Of a DNA stretch of 62,208 bases, positions 51,869-59,407 are shown one piece after another. Source of the stretch: DATJHM01 sp035493895 (GTDB taxonomy: Bacteria > Chloroflexota > Ktedonobacteria > Ktedonobacterales > Ktedonobacteraceae); NCBI GenBank assembly GCA_035493895.1, contig DATJHM010000207.1, forward strand, positions 1 through 62,208. Reading direction: 5' to 3'. How positions within the stretch are numbered: position 1 is the first letter of the stretch; each line of letters starts with the position of its first letter. The notes below the pieces were generated by a model. It did not search any database and was not told the origin of the DNA. It saw only the letters and a list, made by a program, of their open reading frames with translations. A program made the translations under genes and the position numbers.

Positions 51869-52157
51869 GGCGCAATGTGTCTATCTATCGCATCTCCCAG
51901 GCCTTCTCTCCTCTCTTCGCTCCCGATATCCTCGCGTCAGGAGCTTATTGCAATATATCTATAGATCAGTTTGTCTGCTCCAGGTAGGATGATTGTAGGA
52001 AGTCATGGTATTGGCGTCTTTGCCTATCTATATACTGTCTCGTCCCTGTAGCCAGGATAGCTCAAGACCCTCCTGGCCTATTGAGTCCCTGGTGATCGTG
52101 CATTGTATTGCTTGAGCCGAATATGACGAGGAGAGAGTAGGAAAGGAGAAATCGTGA

Positions 52158-52982
52158 ATGCGGTACAGAGTTATAGGCTTTATCGCGATCATGTTCCTTG
52201 TGGTTGTTACGAACATGATGTGGCAGGGTACCTCTTCCGCTGGGATACAGGCAGCCTCAGCGAAGCCACCCAGCCCCAACCATAAGGGGGTAGACCTGAG
52301 TTTGAAAGTGAGCTATGAGGGGCGGAATTGTGTGAAAGATGACGGGAAGGTTGCCTTTGTGATACAGGTGGGTAGTGTGGGTGGCTCCAGTAAGATTCTT
52401 AGTTCTCCGGTAAAGGTAACGTTCCAGGAGCCCAGTCATCTGTACGACGTGTCGACCAGCGGTCCTGACTGGATCTTCCACAAAGATGGCTCGCTTTATA
52501 CTGGCACCTATAGAGGTGGCTATCCCATTGAAGACGGAGAGCAGCTTGGTCTGATCACGGTAAATGGGTATAGTAAGGGTGATGGCAAGAGCAGCGACTT
52601 GACTGCTTCGGTAATCACGTCGGACGAAGTTGATGACCTTTCGAATAATACCGATAGTGGTAAGATTGTCTTCTGCAACCACGATGGTAAAGATGGCAAG
52701 GACAACAACGGTAAAGATGGCAAGGGTCATAACGGCAAAGATGGCAAGGGTCATAACGGCAAAGATGGCAAGGGCCATAATGGCAACAATAACAACGCGA
52801 ACCACAATAATGGCAACAACCACATCATCATCATTAACCGCCGCTTTTTCTGGTGGCGTGGTTGTCCCGGTGGTGGCTGCTGTGGTGGTAGAGGTGGCGT
52901 AGGGGGTCCTGGACCTGGTCCTGGGCGTGCCGCAGCCTGTCCTCCGGGCATGCCTGGCACCGGTAGCGATCCGAATGCCTGA
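52158..52982 (+). CDS. Secreted protein with KDGKGHNG-type repeats and Gly/Cys-rich tail
   Basis: A 274-residue exported protein. Residues 1-32 are a signal peptide (hydrophobic core FIAIMFLVVVTNMMW, cleavage near QAASA). A beta-rich domain follows (about 40-170), then a low-complexity basic stretch with three exact KDGKGHNG repeats, then Asn-rich HNNGNN. The C-terminal region is FFWWRGCPGGGCCGGRGG, Gly/Pro-rich with Cys. AAGGAG about 9 nt before ATG 52158. No family known. It could be a matrix or spore-coat/surface protein, judged only from composition. A terminator follows 27 nt after the stop. Confidence 0.82.
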   Translation: MRYRVIGFIAIMFLVVVTNMMWQGTSSAGIQAASAKPPSPNHKGVDLSLKVSYEGRNCVKDDGKVAFVIQVGSVGGSSKILSSPVKVTFQEPSHLYDVSTSGPDWIFHKDGSLYTGTYRGGYPIEDGEQLGLITVNGYSKGDGKSSDLTASVITSDEVDDLSNNTDSGKIVFCNHDGKDGKDNNGKDGKGHNGKDGKGHNGKDGKGHNGNNNNANHNNGNNHIIIINRRFFWWRGCPGGGCCGGRGGVGGPGPGPGRAAACPPGMPGTGSDPNA

Positions 52983-53009
52983 GGACAACAGGGGGGTGTG
53001 AGTATATCG

Positions 53010-53050
53010 TGGGAGCGTCAATCTGTGAGAGCAGATTGACGCTCCCATTT
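53010..53050 (+). terminator. Terminator of the secreted repeat protein gene
   Basis: A perfect 16-bp stem (53010-53025 with 53032-53047), 6-nt loop, then TTT, 27 nt beyond the stop codon. Strong. Confidence 0.85.
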
Positions 53051-53284
53051 CTGCTTGTTGCTGGGTGAGGAGATTTTATGGTAATTTTACATTTATTTGC
53101 GATTTCGTTGAAATCCATCAGGTATAAAGGGAAGGGGACGTTTATTATAGTTCGCATATTTCTTCCATGCAATGGATAGAAAAATATTGCAGTATCGTTG
53201 GAGCGTAATACAAAGCCAGGATGCTCAAGAATAAGTACACGTTCTTGCATCGTCTTACCGCATAACAACGGAGTAGCTACACGT

Positions 53285-53344
53285 ATGAAAGGAGATGCGG
53301 CAACTCCTCGCCGGTCTGCATGCGCGGGGACTCCTTGCCGCTAA
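53285..53344 (+). CDS. Upstream leader ORF of the glycine-rich membrane protein
   Basis: ATG 53285 starts a 19-codon frame (MKGDAATPRRSACAGTPCR) ending in TAA three bases before the next gene's ATG and in the same frame. The downstream gene has no ribosome site of its own within 20 nt, and AAGGAG in codons 2-3 of this ORF can pair with a CTCCTT (53331-53336). Re-initiation or coupling is likely; a single stop-codon change would fuse both. Not a known family. Confidence 0.4.
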   Translation: MKGDAATPRRSACAGTPCR

Positions 53345-53347
53345 TGT

Positions 53348-53860
53348 ATGAGTCAATTGACAGTTCGCCGTCTGGTCTCGCCTGTTAATCTGTTACAGAT
53401 TGTCATTATTCTTCTTACCGTGATTACCGCTTTAGTCCACTTGCAACGAGGTATCGGGATGATGGGTGCTGCTCCAGCAGGACCATCCGCTCATCCTGGT
53501 GGCTCCTTCGCAGGCGCACCGGGCGGAGCGCATCCGGGTGGTGGTGGCCGTGGTGGTGGACGTTCACTTGGATTTTCTCTTCTCGCGATGCTGCCATTTC
53601 CACTTTCTACACTGTTCATTCTCAATGGTGTGGCTTATCTTGTGCTGGGGGCGCTACTCTATTTGCCCGCGCTCAAAAAGTATCGATCCATCATTCGCGT
53701 GCTGCTTATGGTGCTGGCGGCAGTGACGATTGTCGCGTACTTTCTGATCGCGGGAACACGGTTTAATCTGCTTGGCTATATCGATAAGCCAGTAGAAGCG
53801 CTCTTAATCATCCTGCTTTTCATCGAGGGGTGGCGTTCTACGCGTGTCAAGACTGCCTGA
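53348..53860 (+). CDS. Four-helix membrane protein with glycine-rich loop
   Basis: A 170-residue membrane protein with hydrophobic helices at about 13-33, 78-105, 113-132 and 140-163. The loop between helix 1 and 2 is rich in Gly, Pro and His (PGGSFAGAPGGAHPGGGGRGGG), probably flexible and outside or inside the membrane. No family recognised. It begins in the frame of, and right behind, a small leader ORF. A hairpin terminator (53884-53916) lies 24 nt after the stop, shared with the convergent gene. Confidence 0.7.
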   Translation: MSQLTVRRLVSPVNLLQIVIILLTVITALVHLQRGIGMMGAAPAGPSAHPGGSFAGAPGGAHPGGGGRGGGRSLGFSLLAMLPFPLSTLFILNGVAYLVLGALLYLPALKKYRSIIRVLLMVLAAVTIVAYFLIAGTRFNLLGYIDKPVEALLIILLFIEGWRSTRVKTA

Positions 53861-53883
53861 CGCGCAGGCTTGCAGATAAAAAG

Positions 53884-53916
53884 AGGCGGATCAAAGTATT
53901 ATTCTTTGATCCGTCT
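53884..53916. terminator. Bidirectional hairpin between convergent genes
   Basis: AGGCGGATCAAAG (53884-53896), loop TATTATT, CTTTGATCCGTCT (53904-53916): 13 bp with one G-T pair, 24 nt beyond the membrane protein stop and 22 nt before the convergent gene's stop. Confidence 0.7.
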
Positions 53917-53938
53917 GGTAAACAGGTGGCAGAGGTGA

Positions 53939-54379
53939 TCAGGCAGACTGGCGCTGTTGCACTTCGGCGGCCAGTTCATATTTATTGGCAAAGATACGAT
54001 TGCCGCAATAGATATTACGGCGCGCAAAGCACTCGGGCGTTTCCTGTCTGAGGCGAGTCTGTACATTCGGCTTATGCGCACCCAATCCCTTAAACCAGGG
54101 TTCTTCTAAGATGTAAGAGGGAGCAGAGACCCAGTCGGGGCAGGTGATAGCGTAGCGTTCGCACAGATACTCGACCGAAGCGGCACAAAAGGCGGCCCAC
54201 TGATGCAGCTCAGGGGTTAGCTCAACTGGTTCTTGCAGCGGCTCTTCAATTAGCTCTGCGCGCTGCGTGGTCGAATAGCAGAACCAGTAGTTCATAAAGT
54301 CGCCTAGCGCTGTCCAGGGACGTTCGCCCTGAGCTATGGCGTGATAGGTCATTTTGATTGTTTGTAGTTCGGACCACAT
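53939..54379 (-). CDS. Hypothetical protein paired with DUF6036-type nucleotidyltransferase
   Basis: A 146-residue soluble protein. MWSELQTIKMTYHAIAQGERPWTALGDFMNYWFCYSTTQRAELIEEP and FCAASVEYLCERYAITCPDWV form two helical blocks seen next to nucleotidyltransferase genes; CFARRNIYCGNRIFANKYELAAEVQ ends it. I know the pattern only as a partner-like hypothetical. ATG 54379 is preferred as the conserved block begins there; the frame is open to ATG 54457, which would overlap the upstream gene's end. The arrangement (nucleotidyltransferase then this) looks toxin-antitoxin-like. Confidence 0.6.
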   Translation of the reverse strand: MWSELQTIKMTYHAIAQGERPWTALGDFMNYWFCYSTTQRAELIEEPLQEPVELTPELHQWAAFCAASVEYLCERYAITCPDWVSAPSYILEEPWFKGLGAHKPNVQTRLRQETPECFARRNIYCGNRIFANKYELAAEVQQRQSA

Positions 54380-54443
54380 TGCAGGTTCACCATGTTCCAC
54401 GCTTCGTAGTTCTACTTTCCTTTTTATTATACCACACTCCTGG

Positions 54444-54977
54444 CTAAAATAAAGCATCCAGTGTCACTTGCAGTGTGCATTCATTTTGCCAGCTTGTATC
54501 TGCATAGCGATCGACGAGGGCCTGCGCATCTTCACGAGAGCTGATATTGAGCGTCTCGCAGAGCGTGAGAATATCATCTTCATCCTTTTCGCGACCTGCG
54601 AGCAATTTTAGCGCGAGAATATATTCCGGGCTGGGAACGTAAATGTGCAGATTAGGATATTCGCGCCAGAGCGTGACGGGACCAAGGTCCGGGATAAATG
54701 CTGCCACTACATCATTCATCCAATCGCGTTTCAATTGAAATTTTTTCGCGACCGCATGGACGGCAGTGCGAAATGTTTTCGTCTCTTGATTGGGCTTCAT
54801 CGTGTCGGGAAAATCCAGGGGCACGATATCAACATCTTTCGTTGAGGAGCGATTTTTCAGGAAAAACATCATATAGACGCCGCCAAGCACCACCAGGCGA
54901 ACGGGCTTTTTGAGGGTGCGCTGTGCTAAATCTTCGTCAAGAGCCTGAAAATAACGATCGATCTCATCGCCTTCCAT
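54444..54977 (-). CDS. DUF6036-type nucleotidyltransferase-like protein
   Basis: A 177-residue protein. LVVLGGVYMMFFLKNRSSTKDVDIVPLDFPD holds the GG...(T/S)xDxD pattern of the minimal nucleotidyltransferase fold (family known as DUF6036/AbiEii-like), with VDIV as the metal-ligand part. YILALKLLAGREKDEDDILTLCETLN is a conserved C-terminal helix. ATG 54977 (GGAGG 10 nt upstream). Its stop (54444) is close to the start of the following hypothetical, so they are one operon. Members act as antitoxin- or toxin-type nucleotidyltransferases in several systems. Confidence 0.75.
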   Translation of the reverse strand: MEGDEIDRYFQALDEDLAQRTLKKPVRLVVLGGVYMMFFLKNRSSTKDVDIVPLDFPDTMKPNQETKTFRTAVHAVAKKFQLKRDWMNDVVAAFIPDLGPVTLWREYPNLHIYVPSPEYILALKLLAGREKDEDDILTLCETLNISSREDAQALVDRYADTSWQNECTLQVTLDALF

Positions 54978-55111
54978 TCGCGAAATTCCTCCCTGTCTGT
55001 TTCTTGATTGAAATGTAGCTTCTACTAGAAAGTATAGTTGATAAATGCCCTACAAAGTAAGCAGATCTGGTCCTCAATCTTGAACACCGGGATAAAAAAT
55101 CCTGTCTCAGG

Positions 55112-55140
55112 TTGACAAAAATACTATGGCGCCATAAAAT
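55112..55140 (+). promoter_or_regulatory. Promoter of the MarR gene with operator in the spacer
   Basis: TTGACA (55112-55117), 17 nt, TAAAAT (55135-55140). The 12-bp palindrome TATGGCGCCATA (55125-55136) lies in the spacer and overlaps the -10 box, so a bound MarR dimer would block polymerase. Predicted start about 35 nt before the GTG at 55180. Confidence 0.7.
55125..55136. promoter_or_regulatory. MarR operator, copy 1
   Basis: TATGGCGCCATA, a perfect 12-bp palindrome in the spacer of the MarR promoter. Identical to the copy at 55708-55719. Confidence 0.75.
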
Positions 55141-55179
55141 AGAAGAAGTGAACAGAGAGAGACAAGGAGAAAGACAGAC

Positions 55180-55689
55180 GTGGAACGTGCATTCGATCTG
55201 GTGCTTCGCTACCAGCAGCTTCTGGAAGAGTTTCGTCAGGTGATGGGCACCGAAGAGATGCATGAGGTCGAAATCTACCTCCTTTTCTTGCAAGTTGCAG
55301 GGGAGAGCTTCAACGATCGACAAGCATTTTTCGACCATTTTGCCCTTTCCGAAGGAAAGATGGCCATACTCGCCCAGCTCAAGGCATCCGGTCAGTCTAC
55401 GCCGTCTGGGCTGGCAGAGGCTCTCGGAGTGACGCCGGGGACTATTACCGGCTTGCTGGCCGGGCTGGAGCGTTCGGGGCTCATTCGCCGCGAGGAGCAT
55501 CCGACTGATAGGCGCAAAGCAACCATTACCCTTGCTCCCGACACGCATGCCTTTTTTGACCAGATCCTCTCCCAGCGTTTCTCTCACATCGAGGCGCTCC
55601 TTTCTCCGTTCACGCAAGAGGAACAGGAGCAACTGCGTACGTTACTCGTCAAGCTGCACCAGCAGTTGGTTCACTCTCCTTTATCTTAA
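55180..55689 (+). CDS. MarR-family transcriptional regulator
   Basis: A 169-residue dimeric repressor-type protein. KMAILAQLKASGQSTPSGLAEALGVTPGTITGLLAGLERSGLIRREEHPTDRRKATITLAPD is the winged helix (about residues 65-127), with recognition helix TPGTITGLLAGLERSGL. GTG 55180 is the start (AAGGAG about 9 nt upstream). It stands 5' of the amidohydrolase gene in the same direction, with an identical 12-bp operator before each gene; the first overlaps its promoter. It therefore probably represses itself and the hydrolase until an aromatic-type ligand binds, which is inference. Confidence 0.93.
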   Translation: MERAFDLVLRYQQLLEEFRQVMGTEEMHEVEIYLLFLQVAGESFNDRQAFFDHFALSEGKMAILAQLKASGQSTPSGLAEALGVTPGTITGLLAGLERSGLIRREEHPTDRRKATITLAPDTHAFFDQILSQRFSHIEALLSPFTQEEQEQLRTLLVKLHQQLVHSPLS

Positions 55690-55707
55690 TTTTTTTTGCC
55701 CTGATGC

Positions 55708-55719
55708 TATGGCGCCATA
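55708..55719. promoter_or_regulatory. MarR operator, copy 2
   Basis: A second identical TATGGCGCCATA, between the MarR gene's stop and the amidohydrolase start codon (51 nt before ATG 55770). A promoter-like TTGCCC (55696-55701) lies before it. Confidence 0.75.
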
Positions 55720-55769
55720 ATAAATAACTTGTGCTATGCGCATTGGGGAAACCGGAAAGGAAAAACGAC

Positions 55770-56765
55770 ATGAAAATCATTGCGCTTGAAGAACACTTTC
55801 GCAATGCTGCGATCGATGAGGCCATGAGAAAACACATACCCCTTGATCAAAAAGACATCTTTGACAAAGCGCTGGCGTCCTTCACTTCGCAGATCTCCCA
55901 GGCACGAGATCTGGGAGCAGAGCGTTTACGGCAAATGGATGCGACGGGCATCGATATGCAGGTTCTCTCCTACGGTTCACCAGGGACGCAGATTCTCCCG
56001 GCGTCCGAGGCCGTTCCCCTGGCAAGAGACGCCAACGATCAGCTTGCCGCTGCCATTGCCGCGCATCCAGAGCGCTTCGCCGGATTTGCGACGTTGCCAA
56101 CACCGGACCCGGAGGCGGCAGCCAGCGAATTAGAGCGAGCGGTGCAGAAGCTGGGCTTCAAGGGGGCGATGATCAATGGGCGAACCGGGGACCGTTTTCT
56201 GGACGATCCGTCATTTCGTCCCCTGCTGGAAGCAGCGGTTGCGCTGGATGTCCCGCTCTATCTGCATCCGACCATCCCCTCCAGAGCAGTCCAGGATGCC
56301 TACTATAGCCATCTCGATCCCGCCATCAGCGGGGTTCTGGCGACTGCCGGGTGGGGGTGGCATATGGAGACGGGTACGCATGCGTTACGAATGATCGTGG
56401 CCGGGGTCTTCGATCAGTATCCGAGACTCCAGCTCATTCTCGGCCACTGGGGTGAAATGATTCCCTTCTACCTGGCACGCGTGGATGGGATGATGACTCC
56501 GGTGACGAAACACCTCCAGCGGCGTGTCTCGGATTACTTCTTGCAGCAGATCTACGTGACGCCTAGTGGGATGTTTACCTTGCCGCCATTCTTGCTCACC
56601 CTTCAGATCATGGGGGCCGATCGCATCATGTACGCAGTGGATTATCCCTATATCGCAGGGGAGCAGGCCAGAACGTTTCTTGAGACCGCACCGATCAGTC
56701 CTGCGGATAAAGAGAAAATAGCGCATGGGAATGCCGAAAAACTGCTCAAAATTTCGCCGAGATGA
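55770..56765 (+). CDS. Amidohydrolase-2 family (decarboxylase-like) metal-dependent hydrolase
   Basis: A 331-residue TIM-barrel enzyme of the ACMSD/gamma-resorcylate decarboxylase group. IIALEEHF is the N-terminal metal-binding ExH motif, LHPTIPSRAV has a ligand His, LILGHWGEMIPFYLARVD another, and MYAVDYPYIAGEQ the ligand Asp. These act on aromatic carboxylates or ring-cleavage products, without water hydrolysis in many cases. ATG 55770 (AAAGGA about 9 nt upstream). Together with the MarR regulator and operators it looks like an inducible aromatic-degradation or detoxification module. A hairpin at 56776-56810 may end it. Confidence 0.9.
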   Translation: MKIIALEEHFRNAAIDEAMRKHIPLDQKDIFDKALASFTSQISQARDLGAERLRQMDATGIDMQVLSYGSPGTQILPASEAVPLARDANDQLAAAIAAHPERFAGFATLPTPDPEAAASELERAVQKLGFKGAMINGRTGDRFLDDPSFRPLLEAAVALDVPLYLHPTIPSRAVQDAYYSHLDPAISGVLATAGWGWHMETGTHALRMIVAGVFDQYPRLQLILGHWGEMIPFYLARVDGMMTPVTKHLQRRVSDYFLQQIYVTPSGMFTLPPFLLTLQIMGADRIMYAVDYPYIAGEQARTFLETAPISPADKEKIAHGNAEKLLKISPR

Positions 56766-56775
56766 TTGCCCGTGG

Positions 56776-56810
56776 TGCCAGTTTTTCATCACTGTTGTTG
56801 TGAACTGGCA
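56776..56810 (+). terminator. Hairpin after the amidohydrolase gene
   Basis: TGCCAGTT (56776-56783) pairs with AACTGGCA (56803-56810), 19-nt loop with a weak inner stem, 10 nt beyond the stop. No T-run, so probably a weak terminator. Confidence 0.45.
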
Positions 56811-57001
56811 ATAGATCAAGGTCAGGCCGCCCTTCCATAGATAGCGTAAAATGGATCCTACGCCAGTAGTAATAAACGCAAAGGATGAGCCGGTTGCGTG
56901 AATGTTGAGCCGTCGTGAGCCAACGTTTGCGTGCCCGCGCTCATTCTGGTATATACAGGTTGAACATCTGAGGTTTGACTATTCTATTGGAGGTATGGTA
57001 C

Positions 57002-58216
57002 TTGTTTCCCGAGGGTAAAACTATCTTGTTGACGGGGGGGAGAGCATTTGTGACATTGGAGCTGGCACGACAATTCTCCCGTCAGGGGCACCGCGTCATC
57101 GTCGCCGAAAGCGTGCCTGTCCATCTCTGCCGCTACTCGCGCTGTGTGCGCAAACACTACCGCGTTCCCCGTCCCAATGCTGAGCCAGAGGCCTATATTG
57201 ATGCGCTCATCGATATTATCCGGAGAGAGCAGATTGATCTGCTCATTCCCACCTGCGAGGAAATCTTTTTCATTGCGCAAGGACGTGAGCGTTTACAGGC
57301 GCACTGTCACGTCTTTGTGGCTTCGTTTGCGCAAATGCAGCGCCTGCACAGCAAATGGGACTTTATCCAGTGCGCATCTCAACACCATCTGACCGTTCCT
57401 GATACCCATTACCTGGCATCGCAAAACGATTTGCGCAGCTTCCTGGCTCACAATCAGCGCCCATTTGTGTTGAAGCCAGTCTTCTCGCGCTTCGCTACAA
57501 ACGTGATATGCTGCGCTGACACCCGCTCATTCCCTCCTACCCTCGCTTCTCTGCCCATTTCTGCGCGTTATCCCTGGGTCGCGCAAGAGATGATGGTAGG
57601 GCAGGCATTTTGTACCTATAGCATCGCCTCGCAGGGCAGGCTTCTTGCGCACACCGTTTACCCTCTCCACTATCGCGCCGGGCAGGGAGCGTGCATTCAT
57701 TTTGAAGCGGTCGAGCATCCTGCTATAGATCAGTGGGTTGCGCGCTTTGTTGAGTGCGAACAATTTTCGGGCCAGATTGCCTTTGACATGATCGTGACCG
57801 CCGATGGCACTGTCTATCCTCTTGAATGCAATCCACGTGCGACCAGTGGTATTCATCTCTTTCAAGACGCACTCCCCACTGCATTTTTATCCGGACAGGG
57901 TAGCCAGGAGAACGTGCTCAGACCAGATCCCAATGTACGGGCAATGATTGCCGTGGCGATGTTGTTGTATGGGTTGCCGACAGTGCTACGCTCATGGACA
58001 GGCTTCAGCAAGTGGGTAGAGACATTTTTTCATGCCAGAGATGTCATTTTCGCTACGAACGACATAAAGCCGTTTCTCTTGCAACCACTGATACTCTGGT
58101 ATAACTGGAAAGAAAGTCGCAAATTGCATCTGTCTATCCAGGAATTTTCAACGCTGGACATTGAATGGAACGGGCCGGGCACAATGCTTTCGCCCCAGAA
58201 GGAACTATATTTGTGA
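57002..58216 (+). CDS. ATP-grasp family ligase
   Basis: A 404-residue ATP-dependent ligase-like enzyme. The N-terminal region is a Rossmann-like domain (TILLTGGRAFVTLELARQFSRQGHRVIVAESVP). The ATP-grasp core follows: RPFVLKPVFSRFATNVICC (the Lys that contacts ATP), WVAQEMMVGQAFCTYSI, GQIAFDMIVTADGTVYPLECNPRATSGIHLF (the Mg-binding Glu/Asn motif). Joins a carboxylate to an amine or thiol with ATP; the substrate is unknown. TTG 57002 is preferred (GGAGG 8 nt upstream). The stop overlaps the next gene's GTG by 4 nt, so both are coupled. Confidence 0.82.
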   Translation: MFPEGKTILLTGGRAFVTLELARQFSRQGHRVIVAESVPVHLCRYSRCVRKHYRVPRPNAEPEAYIDALIDIIRREQIDLLIPTCEEIFFIAQGRERLQAHCHVFVASFAQMQRLHSKWDFIQCASQHHLTVPDTHYLASQNDLRSFLAHNQRPFVLKPVFSRFATNVICCADTRSFPPTLASLPISARYPWVAQEMMVGQAFCTYSIASQGRLLAHTVYPLHYRAGQGACIHFEAVEHPAIDQWVARFVECEQFSGQIAFDMIVTADGTVYPLECNPRATSGIHLFQDALPTAFLSGQGSQENVLRPDPNVRAMIAVAMLLYGLPTVLRSWTGFSKWVETFFHARDVIFATNDIKPFLLQPLILWYNWKESRKLHLSIQEFSTLDIEWNGPGTMLSPQKELYL

Positions 58217-59370
58217 GTAGCACAATTCGCCTGTTCACAGCAGAGACTATTGACTCGCTTCCGTGGCCTGAGACCGCCGATGGTGCCTATGCCAGAGAGT
58301 ATCTTGTGCCGCTGATTCAGTATGGTCCCTCGCATTTCATTGAGAATGTGAAAACATGCTATATGGCACTTCTGATCGAGGAGCAGTTTGTTTTGCCAAT
58401 CTCAATCAATCAGCAGGAGTATCAAAATTCATATGTATGCTCACCCTATACACACTACATCACCTATGCGCAAGAAGAACTCAACTTAATTCAACCGCCC
58501 TGGCTACGATTGGCATTGGCGAAGCTGATTGAGAGTTTTGGCATCCTCTGTAAGCTTTGTCACATAAATCGTGTCGTGTGTGTCAATAACTGGCTTCTCT
58601 CTACCAATCTCTACCCCGACCTTTCTACGGAACATATTGCCGCCATTATTGATTTTCTCCAGCAACGGTTCCCGCAGCACGCGATCATGTTTCGTTCTCT
58701 GAATACCGTGAGTAACCCTATCCTGCTCAACGCCTGTAAGCAGTATCATTGCCAGCTCATTCCGAGCAGACAGCTCTATATTGTGCACCCCGCTCATCCT
58801 GGCTCTGTGTCGTCAAAAGCGAGATGGCTGCTGAAGCGAGATCTGGCACTGGTGAAGCAAGGAGGCTATACGCCGCTTGATGCCGCAGCTCTCACAGAAG
58901 ACGATGTGCCACGTATCGTCGAGCTGTACAATGCGCTCTATCTCCAGAAATATTCTCTTTGCAATCCGATGTTCAACGCACGCTTCATCACCCTTGCCCT
59001 GGCGAAAAAAATCCTCCATCTTGTTGCCGTCAAGAAAGATCAGCGCATGTACGCTATTCTAGGCTACTTCTGTCGCAATGGCGTTATGACGACGCCGCTG
59101 TTCGGATACGACACAACGCTTCCTCTGGAGACCGGTCTCTATCGTATGCTCTCGGCACTCTTATTCAACATTGCGAAAGAGAACGGCCATGTTCTCAACG
59201 AAAGCTCAGGAGCCGCCCAATTCAAACGCAATCGCGGAGCTGTGGGTGAAATCGAATACAGCGCAGTTTATGATGCACATCTGCCTCTCTATCGTCGTCT
59301 CTGCTGGCGAATGCTTGCTCTACTGCTCGAAAAAATCGGTGTCCCGTTCATGAAAAAATACAAGCTCTGA
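58213..59370 (+). CDS. GNAT-like acyltransferase-domain protein
   Basis: A 385-residue soluble protein of uncertain family. The C-terminal half is GNAT-like (about 230-370): VELYNALYLQKYSLCNPMFNARF, AILGYFCRNGVMTTPLFGYD, and GHVLNESSGAAQFKRNRGAVGEIEYSAVY. This recalls the FemAB/BioF2-like double-GNAT group. The N-terminal 200 residues probably form the other half of the fold. GTG 58213 (AGAAGGA 9 nt upstream) overlaps the ATP-grasp stop. It may transfer an acyl or aminoacyl group onto or from the ATP-grasp product. No membrane segment except a weak hydrophobic helix near the end. Confidence 0.65.
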   Translation: MSSTIRLFTAETIDSLPWPETADGAYAREYLVPLIQYGPSHFIENVKTCYMALLIEEQFVLPISINQQEYQNSYVCSPYTHYITYAQEELNLIQPPWLRLALAKLIESFGILCKLCHINRVVCVNNWLLSTNLYPDLSTEHIAAIIDFLQQRFPQHAIMFRSLNTVSNPILLNACKQYHCQLIPSRQLYIVHPAHPGSVSSKARWLLKRDLALVKQGGYTPLDAAALTEDDVPRIVELYNALYLQKYSLCNPMFNARFITLALAKKILHLVAVKKDQRMYAILGYFCRNGVMTTPLFGYDTTLPLETGLYRMLSALLFNIAKENGHVLNESSGAAQFKRNRGAVGEIEYSAVYDAHLPLYRRLCWRMLALLLEKIGVPFMKKYKL

Positions 59371-59407
59371 TCTGACGTTTCTTCCTCTCTTTCCCGCTTG
59401 TATCTTC

